A stretch of DNA of 35,902 bases, taken from positions 1 to 35,902 of the forward strand of contig CAYVQU010000038.1 of assembly GCA_964453155.1 (NCBI GenBank). Reading direction: 5' to 3'. Source of the stretch: CAYVQU01 sp964453155 (lineage in GTDB: Bacteria; Chloroflexota; Anaerolineae; Anaerolineales; UBA11858). Below are positions 27,601 to 34,694 of this stretch, one piece after another. The translations under genes and the position numbers were made by a program. Within the stretch, counting starts at the first letter, position 1, and each line of letters begins with the position of its first letter. Below the pieces are notes generated by a model, which saw nothing but the letters and a program-made list of their open reading frames with translations, did not search any database and was not told the DNA's origin.

Positions 27601-30600
27601 AGCCAATTTTGTCAATTTTTATGTCAATGTAGAACTGCTGCCCAGTGCTGGCAACCTAGCGTACCTGTTTGATTCAATCGATGCCCAAAACATCCCCCCA
27701 GGCGCCGATATCTATTTGAATGCCAGCGGTCAGGTGGTGCTCGCGGTGGGCGGCGATATTTACGCCAGCAATTTCACTTTCGATAGCAATACCCTCAACA
27801 CCTGGGTTCACTTACGGTTCGACATCCATGAAGATTACACTAATATCTGGGTAGATGGAGAGCTAGAACAAACGTGGGCGCAAGGGGTACAGACCTCCTT
27901 CGGGGGCAATGGGGCCCGAATTGGGAATTCACTCGACGGCACCAGCCCGTTCAACGGCAGCCTCGACCGGTTCATTGCCAATTTCTATCCCATTCCCGAT
28001 ATTGGCTGTGATCCGTGCTCCGAGGCCGACAAGCTGCAATATGCCTTTATTGTCGATTTCAACAACCCCAATGAGACCAGTGCGTGGATCAATCGGGTGA
28101 CAGATGGGATTGGAGCGGAATGCCTGGCTGGCTACTATTGTCCGGCTGTCGATCCCAGTGGCGTTTTCAGCACAGCGTTGACTTTTGATAACACCGATGA
28201 CTATTTATTCACCCGGTATGCTCCCCTCGATAACCGGTCCTTTACCCTGGCAGCGTGGGCGAAACGGGCCCCCGGCGCCGCGGATTACGATCAAATTTTC
28301 TCCCAAGGAGAATTTGATCTCTATAAAACCCTGTTCATGGGTTATGAAGCGGATGGTGATTTTTCTTGTGGTTTTTTCTTTGATTCTGTGAGCTCTCCCC
28401 CGCTGCCGGATGACGATACATGGCATCACTGGGCTTGTACATTGGATGCACAAAGTCTTAATCTTACTTTGTATCTCGATGGGGTCGCGGTCGATTCAAA
28501 GACTTCAGGTGGTTATCAGGGTACTGGAACGATGTATATTGGGAAGTTGTTCAATAACGAAAATTACTTCAACGGTTCCCTCGACGAAATCCATGTTCTC
28601 CCTGAAGCGCTCGGTCCCGATGAAATTCAACTGCTGATGAATTCACAATATCCGATTATTGATATTACTGCCGGTTACCATTCCTATAACGCGGCGGCGC
28701 AAGCCGCGGTTACAATCAGTGGTACCGCCCAGGTCGATCCCGATGCGATTAGCAGCAATCATCACATCGACCTGGAGGTTGAGGCCGCGCTTCAATTCGC
28801 GACCCCCATCGAACTCCCCACTGGCATCTTCGGTTTGGCATATGACCATTTGGCGTTTGAGGAAGTCCCTGCTGCAACCACCTTTAGCAACATCGGGTTT
28901 GCAAATGATGTCACCTGTACCGGCACCGAATGTCCAAACGCCGGGCTGATGGGCATGGTTGATCGGGCCGCATACTTCGATGGCGTGGATGACTATTTGG
29001 ATTTGGAACATAGTTTTAGCTTTGCCGAGACCATTGCCTTTTGGGTAAAGGGTGATCAAGGCGTGATTTTTGACAGCCGGGCCGTTGGTGGAGATTCCGG
29101 TTTCCTGCTGACGATGAACAATTTCTGGATCGGCCAGCGGAGAACCCAAAATCCTTCGACTTATGTCGAGCACAATATTGGGATCGATATTCCTGAAAAT
29201 GTGTGGACCCATGTCGTACTAATTTTTGACCAAACTACCGGTGATGCTCAGGTGTATATTAACGGTGAGTTGGTCGTGACCGAACCCACCGATCAATTAC
29301 TGTATCCAGACAATTACCCCTGGTGTGGGGATGCCATCCTCGGAAAATCCATCTTTGATGCTGATCATTTTCGAGGGTATCTCGATGATTTTCAAACATA
29401 CTTATCCCCACTTTCGGCCAGTGAAGTCTACACCTTGTATAAAAACACCGCGCCCCTCATGCGTTTTGAGTTTGATGAAGAGAGTGAAGCCGCCGAGTAT
29501 GTCGATGCCTCACCAAATGGCTTAATTGGTTATCCAACCGTTGACGTCTGCTACCCGCTGACGTTGGATTCGGTGGCAATTAATACCCTGGCAACCAACC
29601 CCAGCAACCTGAATATTGATCTGGGTGTGGGCCGCTTACTCAGCTTAACGGATCTTTCGGCTGGAGATACTTTGAATAGTGGCCTCGGTACAATCCTATG
29701 CAGCGCGCAAAACTTGGCCCCGGATGTGGTTGTGGGCGGAGCAGCTACTAGCCTTGGTTCTACAAATGTAGATCCGTCGATTCCCGGAGAATTTAATCAA
29801 ACTTTCTCTGCAGGTGGGAATTCCGTTGATCTGCGCTGGACGGTTGGCAGTGACCCAATCAATTATTACAACCCAGCCCCGGGCACCGATGGGAAAATTG
29901 GGAATACGGCCCTCTTCGACGGGGAGGGCTACATCGAAGTTCCAAATGCGGAAGATGTTAAAAATTTACGGAATAACTTCACCGTAATGGGATGGTTCCA
30001 ACCGAATGAGGAAACGATTCAATACCTGTTATCAGCCGGCGGTTTGGATGCTGGGGATGGGTTCAGTCTCTCATTTTTGGATAGTCGGATCACTATTCGC
30101 GCCAATAGTCTAGCCACCGTTCTAACAGATTATGGGGTGATTGAAGAAAATATTTGGCATCATATTGCATTTACCATGGCAGATGATGGCTCTGTCACAA
30201 TTTATGTCGATGGGGTTGAAATGCCCACGACGGGCACCCTGGCTGTTACCGAGTTAACCCCCACGAACGGGTCAGTTTATATTGGCGCGGTCAAATTATC
30301 AGACGGGAGTATCGGGGCCCAATTCCATGGTGAAATGGACGAATTGGCCGTTTATGGGCGCGTAATGGGGCCGGCAGAAATCAACAGTATTTACCTGCGC
30401 GAACTGCGTTGGTTCCGTGATCATGGGCAGGCATTGGTGCGAGTCGATAGTGATGACCCGGCCGTAACTTTATTATCCACCGATCCCTACTATATGCCGG
30501 GATTTATCATGCTGGGTGTTCAAGCCGTGGATGTCACCTCTGACGTGAATTTCCTAGATTTCGGTGTCAAAGGCCCCTCCGATGCGAGTTTTACCTGGAC

Positions 30601-32398
30601 CCAGGCGGCGCGTTGTTTGGATGGGGCCAAGTTATCGGCCGCAGCCTTTTGCCCCTCGTTCACCGCGGCAGAGGCAGGAACCTACCAACTCGAATTTCGG
30701 GCGGTCGATTCTGTGGGGAATGAAACGGTTTTGGCTGCAACCATCTATGTCGATGATACCCCGCCCGAGGTCTTTACCAGTCATAGTGGCGAAGCGCTCC
30801 AGTTGACGTCAGATCCCAACGTGGAATTAGCCTGGACCGTACATCTCAATGGCACCATCAGCGATGATTTGAGCGGCGTCCTCGAAGCGACCGAAGTCTC
30901 CAACCGGACAATGAAAATAGCCCTACTGGATTCCACCGGCAAAGAAGTTAGTGGCGGCGAACAAGAAGCGCAAATAAATTCTGGTGAATGGGAAATTGAC
31001 TATCGCTTTGTGGGCGCAATGCCCCATGGTGAATACCAAATTTGGGCCACAGCCTACGACAATGCTGGCAATAAATTCGAAGGGGTCCCCACTGAAAAGA
31101 TCCAATCGATCGGGAAAATTTTTGTAGATGGCCGCGCCCCGCAAGTAGAATTTAATTCGTGGGCATTTTCAGATACGATCAGTTCAACCACTGCCTTTTC
31201 AGGCACAGTGATCGAACTCATTGATCCTGCTAATACTGTCGCCCAATATCATTTCGAAGAACCGGCAGGAGCAACAAAATTCTACGATAATAGCAATTTT
31301 GGGATTAATCATGCATCTTGCATCACCTGCCCCACCGCAGGGGTTGCCGGGCAATTTGGTAATGCCGTTGAATTTGGCGCCACCACCGATTGGATTTCCA
31401 TCCCCCATGTAATCAATCCAATATCCACCACCTTTACCGCGGCCCTCTGGTTCAAAGCATCTGACCTGGTTGATCAAGTTTTAATTCAACAGCAAGACGG
31501 TTCCGGGAATGGTCACACCTGGCTCAAGCAAACGGCGGATGGTGAATTGGCTTCAAGTTTAGGTGGTCTGCCTACTAACAGCGATACGAGTATGGTAGGG
31601 GCTGGAGCTTGGTACCATGTCGCCGTCAGCTATGATGGGGCCACCCTGCGCCTGTACCGTAATGGTATTCTCTTGGCCACGGCAGCGCGCACCATGCAGT
31701 CTAGTGATGGCGATATGTTGCTAGGCATTGGGAAGGATATGAAAAACGTTCCCTTTGAAGGCCTCATTGATGAAGTTAGTTTCTACAATCGCGACTTAAC
31801 AGAATACGAAATTCTGGCCCTGGCCCAAAGTCGGGTAGCTGGGGTAGAAAGTGTCGAGGCCTGGTTAGCAGAATTCCCCTTCACCGAAACCGTCCAAACA
31901 CCCAGTTGGCAGCCAGCCGTACTGGCGGATTCAGGGGCCGATACCCTCGCAACCACCTGGCAATATACCATCACTGGAAACTATGAATATTTCTACGAAC
32001 TCAATGTACAAGGAGTAGATACCTATGGGAACAGCAGTCCAATGCGAACACCCTGGCGCGGCGTCATTGATACGTTATCCCCGCGGATCGTCTTGACGGC
32101 TACACATACGGGAACCGGGGAATCGGCAGTCACCAATTATTCATTTGTAATTGATGACCTATTTCTGGATGAAATGACTATCGTACACCCCTGTGAGGGA
32201 ATCGAGCCATTGGTTGAAGAATATCATGCTGAGTCTGGATTTTTGATGGGTGTGAGTGGGAGTTGCCAGGTTCCCAGCCATATTAGTGGAGAGATAACTG
32301 TGACTGCCTGCGACTTCTTGGGGAATTGCTCATCAGAAACCAAGGGACTCACTGCGAATTACATCCTTTATTTCCCGCTGATTTTCAAAGATGGATAA
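21641..32398 (+). CDS. giant LamG-repeat surface protein with internal membrane bundle (3585 aa)
   Basis: I start it at the ATG at 21641 (GGAT about 9 nt upstream) rather than the TTG at 21626. Residues about 15-40 are a signal peptide or membrane anchor. A domain of about 270 residues follows; its late GSGEIWLDEAGLPRFFIINL loosely resembles LppX/LprG-type folds. Two membrane helices (about 315-359) are joined by the basic loop RQKRS. Then come TSP3-type calcium motifs (about 440-587), a large unassigned region, five or six membrane helices (about 1140-1300), more TSP3 motifs (1510-1627), and six LamG-like domains starting near 1656, 1912, 2134, 2399, 2737 and 3199 (each with an FDG-x-[ND]-DY-like strand and a 'W-H-[HW]' strand). 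Ig-like segments (VDDTPPEV, VDGRAPQVEF) lie among the last ones. The end is ILYFPLIFKDG. It is probably a glycan- or matrix-binding surface protein. Confidence 0.87.
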   Translation: MKTTARKHNNRKQYLFLTPVITAAILLVGWLVIGLPLGASAKSIATDNSPSFQNSDPETVVNRAWELAQLSGKYDYRSDILQTTIPAPKLSNVGKDIQEDRLSLEGSINLPEKSMALTVWQAGSRNPNQAVELRVENGTALGRVGTGEWEAVDNFMAAYAPGGDPMAFLSGAENITAMGTDTRQFDQFEFSYTRYAFDFEGAPYAEYIRQNLEATLRANGELPPGISLQTPEIYRGMTGSGEIWLDEAGLPRFFIINLDLPAQPNGDMISAVIENEYYGFDQERIAQGSATFLDDPKNWAAARLPATSQAWVQSTLNFGLLLSLVFCGYLFFQIRQKRSVYIGVVIAVIFSLVITPLLQSHQVKAASDRFAARRAEQELRQQTIAAEQEVFSQIKGSNWDPHQKLILSPADTQPDQLLEQNTLDLFTSAQSIQSSSVITTTDTDGDGLSDADEAVWETCAYAGAAFCTGVADPTDSDGDGLSDGAEVNHLGTLPDEIDSDFDSINDKLEVEGFSYLGLQWYLNPLDNDTNSDGYPDGMECLPWSNTGSHYDPNAICPDDDGDGTPNVFDDDDDGDGVHDFVDLSPLAGPQDVYDHANPLSLQISGLEVNQPVFVDIQFRPTNADHLTMLGSVMDWPSGDDDGQIIRLLDTTFADTANVEARSTDEAASNGDLRFIPLLEITMPYQAGHYSNLPVVPAYQGIDRDLGIDSSDWFSDTVMATYGIEISETSGAEGELVAYVPVNLNMNENGAGPAAFSSRMIYWPSQDTGGVVDWGAAHEFRLVWMVQMLTNSCTDTADPDTCTDELNVIHMLADDFTVTGFQVSEEHGVDLGILYEDPAIDPDLTIDGDLWLASWNLTNTFLRGRDCDSVAGNNCVSDGNRDVTISNLDSQITSWSSGADVIEIENFHYAHPGLLGNVVVTETVGILETAFAGYEAATAPTFLFTQESTNRTQNLTDISGAANGLLTVDFSSSPTQVAATMSWASYQYQDGSWQNYEADDYLGYLLWALEADSFFQASDSSQTALEESEGKQIWAEMYYAALYNGLTAVVEVGTDLAWTESPSAADVPEIQYGSDWGYTSFSGASYVAYEWQDLMQLAMKSGQPGTSLNFWSRLKSAFTTQGIASSHFVGEFKAIGRFNNSLYAAMSAIVVIGFSLFTAGFASGDSTLLDIGEKILSVASIVIMSAWFANWVLTVFRAWSTALTLAQNISTMSSFVKGFRGIGLIGLVLQVVVAVGLFFYAWASGGLEFGSPEWNMAFAFMIAQIVVIVILFAIEVALGALGPILIVLLILDLLIYLITGTSFLNEVISAFASVIYDVDEVITNLDDGERLEMGDVSIALVDETLGFEMGNGVQLGMNITNTLEFKGTSGDAKEATTRYYLQTTSSNAHSDLDIGDMKNSWTTIESYISGGFSSRGSIQATLPAINNPDFMFTSTGLNMNFSERMYLVEGFAIPFEECWLIFGCSLEETSGSNPIHIGEHFAFDVLPQTLAEFISLSWNANSNLSFPAQKDWDNDGLLSTDLNGTDPNDERYDTDGDTLSDRFEQENGTSATAADSDGDGLSDAKELFLGTNPLDQDTDGDNLNDYLETELGWLVEYESGLVTRVWSNPAVIDMDGDGLNDLEEYTFSFNPNAATDPSIIADLVQFDNIQVSETNAPILLLHLEEENDPFLFFDSSGANNTGECDQSGNECPVAEQIGRYGNAVKFDGSNDHLQIGGIDLANKSFTLASWVNRDATLPGGVFDQGTDINNQNLTLKLSSTGAIICQVYGEPTASSGSVVTNDEWHHIACTYDADSNSLSVYHNGRFVNAATLSQDFQGSGTMDIGRETITFPLTFKYHHKGLLDEIFIAENALTPDQINNLYNGRYNPNDLIVLPGDELFYQATVTNTHTLQRVDGYLVPETTYVDPGIGTPLQFLSFDSEDSLLKTDSYDGMTFYNASPDFGNDLTCDSAATCPTFTDQSIEGGAIDFDGSDDYVVMKFGTGGWADKANFVNFYVNVELLPSAGNLAYLFDSIDAQNIPPGADIYLNASGQVVLAVGGDIYASNFTFDSNTLNTWVHLRFDIHEDYTNIWVDGELEQTWAQGVQTSFGGNGARIGNSLDGTSPFNGSLDRFIANFYPIPDIGCDPCSEADKLQYAFIVDFNNPNETSAWINRVTDGIGAECLAGYYCPAVDPSGVFSTALTFDNTDDYLFTRYAPLDNRSFTLAAWAKRAPGAADYDQIFSQGEFDLYKTLFMGYEADGDFSCGFFFDSVSSPPLPDDDTWHHWACTLDAQSLNLTLYLDGVAVDSKTSGGYQGTGTMYIGKLFNNENYFNGSLDEIHVLPEALGPDEIQLLMNSQYPIIDITAGYHSYNAAAQAAVTISGTAQVDPDAISSNHHIDLEVEAALQFATPIELPTGIFGLAYDHLAFEEVPAATTFSNIGFANDVTCTGTECPNAGLMGMVDRAAYFDGVDDYLDLEHSFSFAETIAFWVKGDQGVIFDSRAVGGDSGFLLTMNNFWIGQRRTQNPSTYVEHNIGIDIPENVWTHVVLIFDQTTGDAQVYINGELVVTEPTDQLLYPDNYPWCGDAILGKSIFDADHFRGYLDDFQTYLSPLSASEVYTLYKNTAPLMRFEFDEESEAAEYVDASPNGLIGYPTVDVCYPLTLDSVAINTLATNPSNLNIDLGVGRLLSLTDLSAGDTLNSGLGTILCSAQNLAPDVVVGGAATSLGSTNVDPSIPGEFNQTFSAGGNSVDLRWTVGSDPINYYNPAPGTDGKIGNTALFDGEGYIEVPNAEDVKNLRNNFTVMGWFQPNEETIQYLLSAGGLDAGDGFSLSFLDSRITIRANSLATVLTDYGVIEENIWHHIAFTMADDGSVTIYVDGVEMPTTGTLAVTELTPTNGSVYIGAVKLSDGSIGAQFHGEMDELAVYGRVMGPAEINSIYLRELRWFRDHGQALVRVDSDDPAVTLLSTDPYYMPGFIMLGVQAVDVTSDVNFLDFGVKGPSDASFTWTQAARCLDGAKLSAAAFCPSFTAAEAGTYQLEFRAVDSVGNETVLAATIYVDDTPPEVFTSHSGEALQLTSDPNVELAWTVHLNGTISDDLSGVLEATEVSNRTMKIALLDSTGKEVSGGEQEAQINSGEWEIDYRFVGAMPHGEYQIWATAYDNAGNKFEGVPTEKIQSIGKIFVDGRAPQVEFNSWAFSDTISSTTAFSGTVIELIDPANTVAQYHFEEPAGATKFYDNSNFGINHASCITCPTAGVAGQFGNAVEFGATTDWISIPHVINPISTTFTAALWFKASDLVDQVLIQQQDGSGNGHTWLKQTADGELASSLGGLPTNSDTSMVGAGAWYHVAVSYDGATLRLYRNGILLATAARTMQSSDGDMLLGIGKDMKNVPFEGLIDEVSFYNRDLTEYEILALAQSRVAGVESVEAWLAEFPFTETVQTPSWQPAVLADSGADTLATTWQYTITGNYEYFYELNVQGVDTYGNSSPMRTPWRGVIDTLSPRIVLTATHTGTGESAVTNYSFVIDDLFLDEMTIVHPCEGIEPLVEEYHAESGFLMGVSGSCQVPSHISGEITVTACDFLGNCSSETKGLTANYILYFPLIFKDG

Positions 32399-32792
32399 CC
32401 AAGGGTTGGAAAAAATTTATCTGTAACGAAACAGCTTTGGCCGTGAAATGATTCAAGCGTGAACTTTATTTCACGGCCAAAGCTGCCTGCCACAGTTATG
32501 AACAACAGCGACTTCATTACTGCCAGGGAGCCTGACCCCATTGCTGGTCCTGAGGCCGTTTAGGTGATTGAGGCCCCTGGCCTAAAACGGATGGTATCGT
32601 ATGCCTAGTCATACTATAACCTGCTTCGGGGTTTCACCCTAGTTGAGCACGGTTAGATGCCTGCCGGGGTTAGGTTTCGCCTGCAATGCGATGTTCGTTC
32701 TAACAAAACTTGCCCGTTTATAATCTCTCTGTTTTAGTTTGCTTGTTTTTGGTAGAATCTAATAGATATCACTTAATAGAACAGGATCGTTT
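32399..32792. other. spacer after the giant LamG gene
   Basis: No gene seen. It contains an 18-bp-stem hairpin (32432-32485), a weaker inverted repeat (CCGTTTAGG at 32558 with CCTAAAACGG at 32581) and, before the antiporter, a TATAAT at 32719-32724 without a clear -35. Confidence 0.55.
32432..32485 (+). terminator. long hairpin after the giant LamG gene
   Basis: CAGCTTTGGCCGTGAAAT at 32432-32449 is perfectly complementary to 32468-32485, with an 18-nt loop that itself contains TTCA/TGAA. It starts 34 nt after the stop and probably ends or protects the 10.8-kb transcript. There is no T-run. Confidence 0.65.
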
Positions 32793-34016
32793 ATGCTCCC
32801 ATTTTTACAATTGATTTTGGCAATTGCCATTATCATTTTCGCAGCTAAGCTAGGTGGATATTTGAGTGTCCGCCTGAAGCAACCCGCGGTCGTTGGCGAA
32901 GTTTTGGTTGGCCTACTGCTTGGCCCATCTCTTATTGATTTCTTTCATCTCGGTGTTTTTACAGATAAGCATTTGGAAGAAAGTATTGTTCACCTGGCTG
33001 AGATCGGGGTCTTATTGTTGATGTTCATCGCTGGTCTGGAATTACATCTTGAAGAGTTAGCCAAAGCAGGGAAAATTGCCTTTTTTGCCGGTGTGCTAGG
33101 TTTTGGCGTTCCCCTTTTGAGCGGGCTGGGATTAGGCAGCCTAATGGGATTTCCTATTGAGCAGGCGGTTTTTCTCGGCTTACTGCTCTCGCCAACCAGT
33201 ATCAGTATTTCAGCCCAAGTGTTGATGGAGTTGAAGCAACTCCGCACCCGGGTAGGGATGGGGCTACTCGGCGGTGCAGTGATCGATGATGTCCTCGTTG
33301 TCTTAGGGCTTTCGTTCTACGGCGCGATGCTGGGTAGCAGCGAAGCTATTGGCGGCGTGGATGAAGTTGGCGTGATCTTCCTAAAAATGCTCGGTTTCTT
33401 GATTGTTTCGCACGCCTTTGGGATTTGGGTCTTGCCCAAACTGGTCGTGCGGGTGAAGAAGTTGCCCATCAGCCAAGGATTGGTCTCTTTTGCATTTGTG
33501 ATGCTCTTTCTATATGCCTGGTCTGCCGAAGCTTTAGGACACATGGCAACGATTATTGGTGCTTTTATGGCAGGGCTGTTTTTCTCACGAAGCAGCATTC
33601 CCCCATCTTTTCGCGAAGGGTTTTCCGCAATCGCTTATGGTTTCTTTGTCCCCATATTCTTTATCAGTATCGGGCTTGAGGCTAATATCCGCTTATTAAA
33701 TGCCGAAAACATCTCTTTTCTGCTAATACTTTTATTTGCAGCTATTTTTTCAAAGCTCATTGGTGCTGGCGCGGGAGGTATTCTAGGCGGGTTATCTTTC
33801 AAGGAATCGCTTCAGCTAGGCGCTGGCATGATTCCGCGCGGTGAAGTCATGCTTATTGTTGCCACTGTGGGTTTGGTAGAAGGGATCATTCCTAATGAAA
33901 TTTTTTCTATTGTAATTGTGTTGGTGATCGCCAGTACGTTGCTCACCCCGCCTTTGTTACGGGCGCTTTTTGCGAAGCACCGATTTCAGAAAAAGATCGT
34001 AGAAGTTGGAGAATAA
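32793..34016 (+). CDS. CPA2-family cation/proton antiporter (Kef-type membrane domain)
   Basis: This 407-residue integral membrane protein is of the monovalent cation:proton antiporter-2 family. Typical motifs are present: VVGEVLVGLLLGPSLI (residues 33-48), IGVLLLMFIAGLELHLEEL (71-89), SPTSISISAQVLMEL (133-147) and the ion-binding aspartate pair in GAVIDDVLVVLG (D165, D166). It ends after the last helices (FAKHRFQKKIVEVGE), with none of the cytoplasmic RCK/TrkA-N domain that regulates KefB/KefC. The SD AGGA lies 7 nt before the ATG. The next gene, for a PII-like protein, begins 3 nt after the stop, and its SD (GGAG) lies inside the end of this gene, so the two are translated together. Ion choice (K+ or Na+) is not deducible. 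Confidence 0.92.
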   Translation: MLPFLQLILAIAIIIFAAKLGGYLSVRLKQPAVVGEVLVGLLLGPSLIDFFHLGVFTDKHLEESIVHLAEIGVLLLMFIAGLELHLEELAKAGKIAFFAGVLGFGVPLLSGLGLGSLMGFPIEQAVFLGLLLSPTSISISAQVLMELKQLRTRVGMGLLGGAVIDDVLVVLGLSFYGAMLGSSEAIGGVDEVGVIFLKMLGFLIVSHAFGIWVLPKLVVRVKKLPISQGLVSFAFVMLFLYAWSAEALGHMATIIGAFMAGLFFSRSSIPPSFREGFSAIAYGFFVPIFFISIGLEANIRLLNAENISFLLILLFAAIFSKLIGAGAGGILGGLSFKESLQLGAGMIPRGEVMLIVATVGLVEGIIPNEIFSIVIVLVIASTLLTPPLLRALFAKHRFQKKIVEVGE

Positions 34017-34019
34017 AAA

Positions 34020-34373
34020 ATGTATTCAATGGTTATTTTTGTCCTGAATGATTTGGATTATTGCCCTGATGTTTTAGATGCTTGGGAAGACGCAGGTGTT
34101 GTTGGGATCACAATTCTGGAAAGCTCCGGTTTGGGACGGGTACGAAACGCTGCCATGCGAGATGATATTCCTTTGATACCCAGCCTAAGTGATCTTTTCA
34201 AAAACACTGAAACTCAGCATCGAACCCTTTTCACGATTGTAGATAACGAAGAGCAGATTGAAAAAATCCTAACCGCGACCAAAGCGGTCGTTGGCGATTT
34301 GGAACAGTCACATACTGGGCTTCTCTTTGTTTTGCCTGTCAGTCATGTTTATGGACGTAGCAAAAAAGAGTAA
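34020..34373 (+). CDS. PII-like small regulatory protein partnering the antiporter
   Basis: This 117-residue protein has the beta-alpha-beta layout of the PII superfamily: MYSMVIFVLNDLDYCPDVLDAWEDAGVVGITILESSGLGR (first strand, helix and the GVxGxTI-type second strand), a T-loop-like stretch, then HRTLFTIVDNEEQIEKILTATKAVVGDL (third strand and second helix) and a final GLLFVLPVSHVYG strand. The classical PII uridylylation tyrosine context and the typical GlnB signature are absent, so it is PII-like (compare SbtB and related transporter-linked PII proteins) rather than GlnB/GlnK. It starts 3 nt after the antiporter stop. I infer that it binds a nucleotide and gates or inhibits the antiporter, replacing the missing RCK domain. 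Confidence 0.8.
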   Translation: MYSMVIFVLNDLDYCPDVLDAWEDAGVVGITILESSGLGRVRNAAMRDDIPLIPSLSDLFKNTETQHRTLFTIVDNEEQIEKILTATKAVVGDLEQSHTGLLFVLPVSHVYGRSKKE

Positions 34374-34385
34374 ATAGAGTTTTCA

Positions 34386-34434
34386 AATACAAAAGAAGGC
34401 AATCGCGATAAACGCGGTTGCCTTCTTTTGTATT
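34386..34434 (+). terminator. strong terminator after the antiporter unit
   Basis: A 22-bp stem (AATACAAAAGAAGGCAATCGCG paired with 34413-34434, one G-U) around a 5-nt loop starts 13 nt after the PII-like stop. Its outer part is A-rich on the left and T-rich on the right (CTTCTTTTGTATT), so it can act in both directions. Confidence 0.85.
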
Positions 34435-34694
34435 GAACTGCACTTTTACAGAGGAAACTCGTCTTTTCTTCGCAAGGTCGCTATATATCAGAAATCCAGG
34501 TCCCGCCTCACTACCTACCCGGTGCTCTCGAGAAATTTGGAAACTGTGAAGTTTTGAATATCCAGAGCTTGGTGTTGGCAATCACCAAATACGAAGCATG
34601 GAATGACCTAGAGTAGCATAATATTTGCCGTGATGGGTATTGCTTGCTACTAATTTCAGCCATACGATACAATAGAAATATTCCGGACTCGAAC
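34435..34694. other. spacer before the edge gene
   Basis: No gene seen. It holds the candidate promoter of the next gene and a small TTGGTG/CACCAA hairpin near 34569-34590. Confidence 0.5.
34644..34673 (+). promoter_or_regulatory. candidate sigma-70-type promoter of the edge gene
   Basis: TTGCTA (34644-34649), 18 nt, TACAAT (34668-34673), then 21 nt to the ATG at 34695. The spacing is acceptable and each hexamer has one or two mismatches from consensus. Confidence 0.4.

Noticed and set aside
28643..29212. 189-codon minus-strand ORF inside the LamG giant
   Set aside because: It is antisense to LamG domain 4, a shadow ORF.
32520..32700. Possible tRNA or small RNA in the spacer before the antiporter
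   Set aside because: There is some pairing (CCGTTTAGG/CCTAAAACGG) but no cloverleaf, T-loop or terminator pattern. Not supported.
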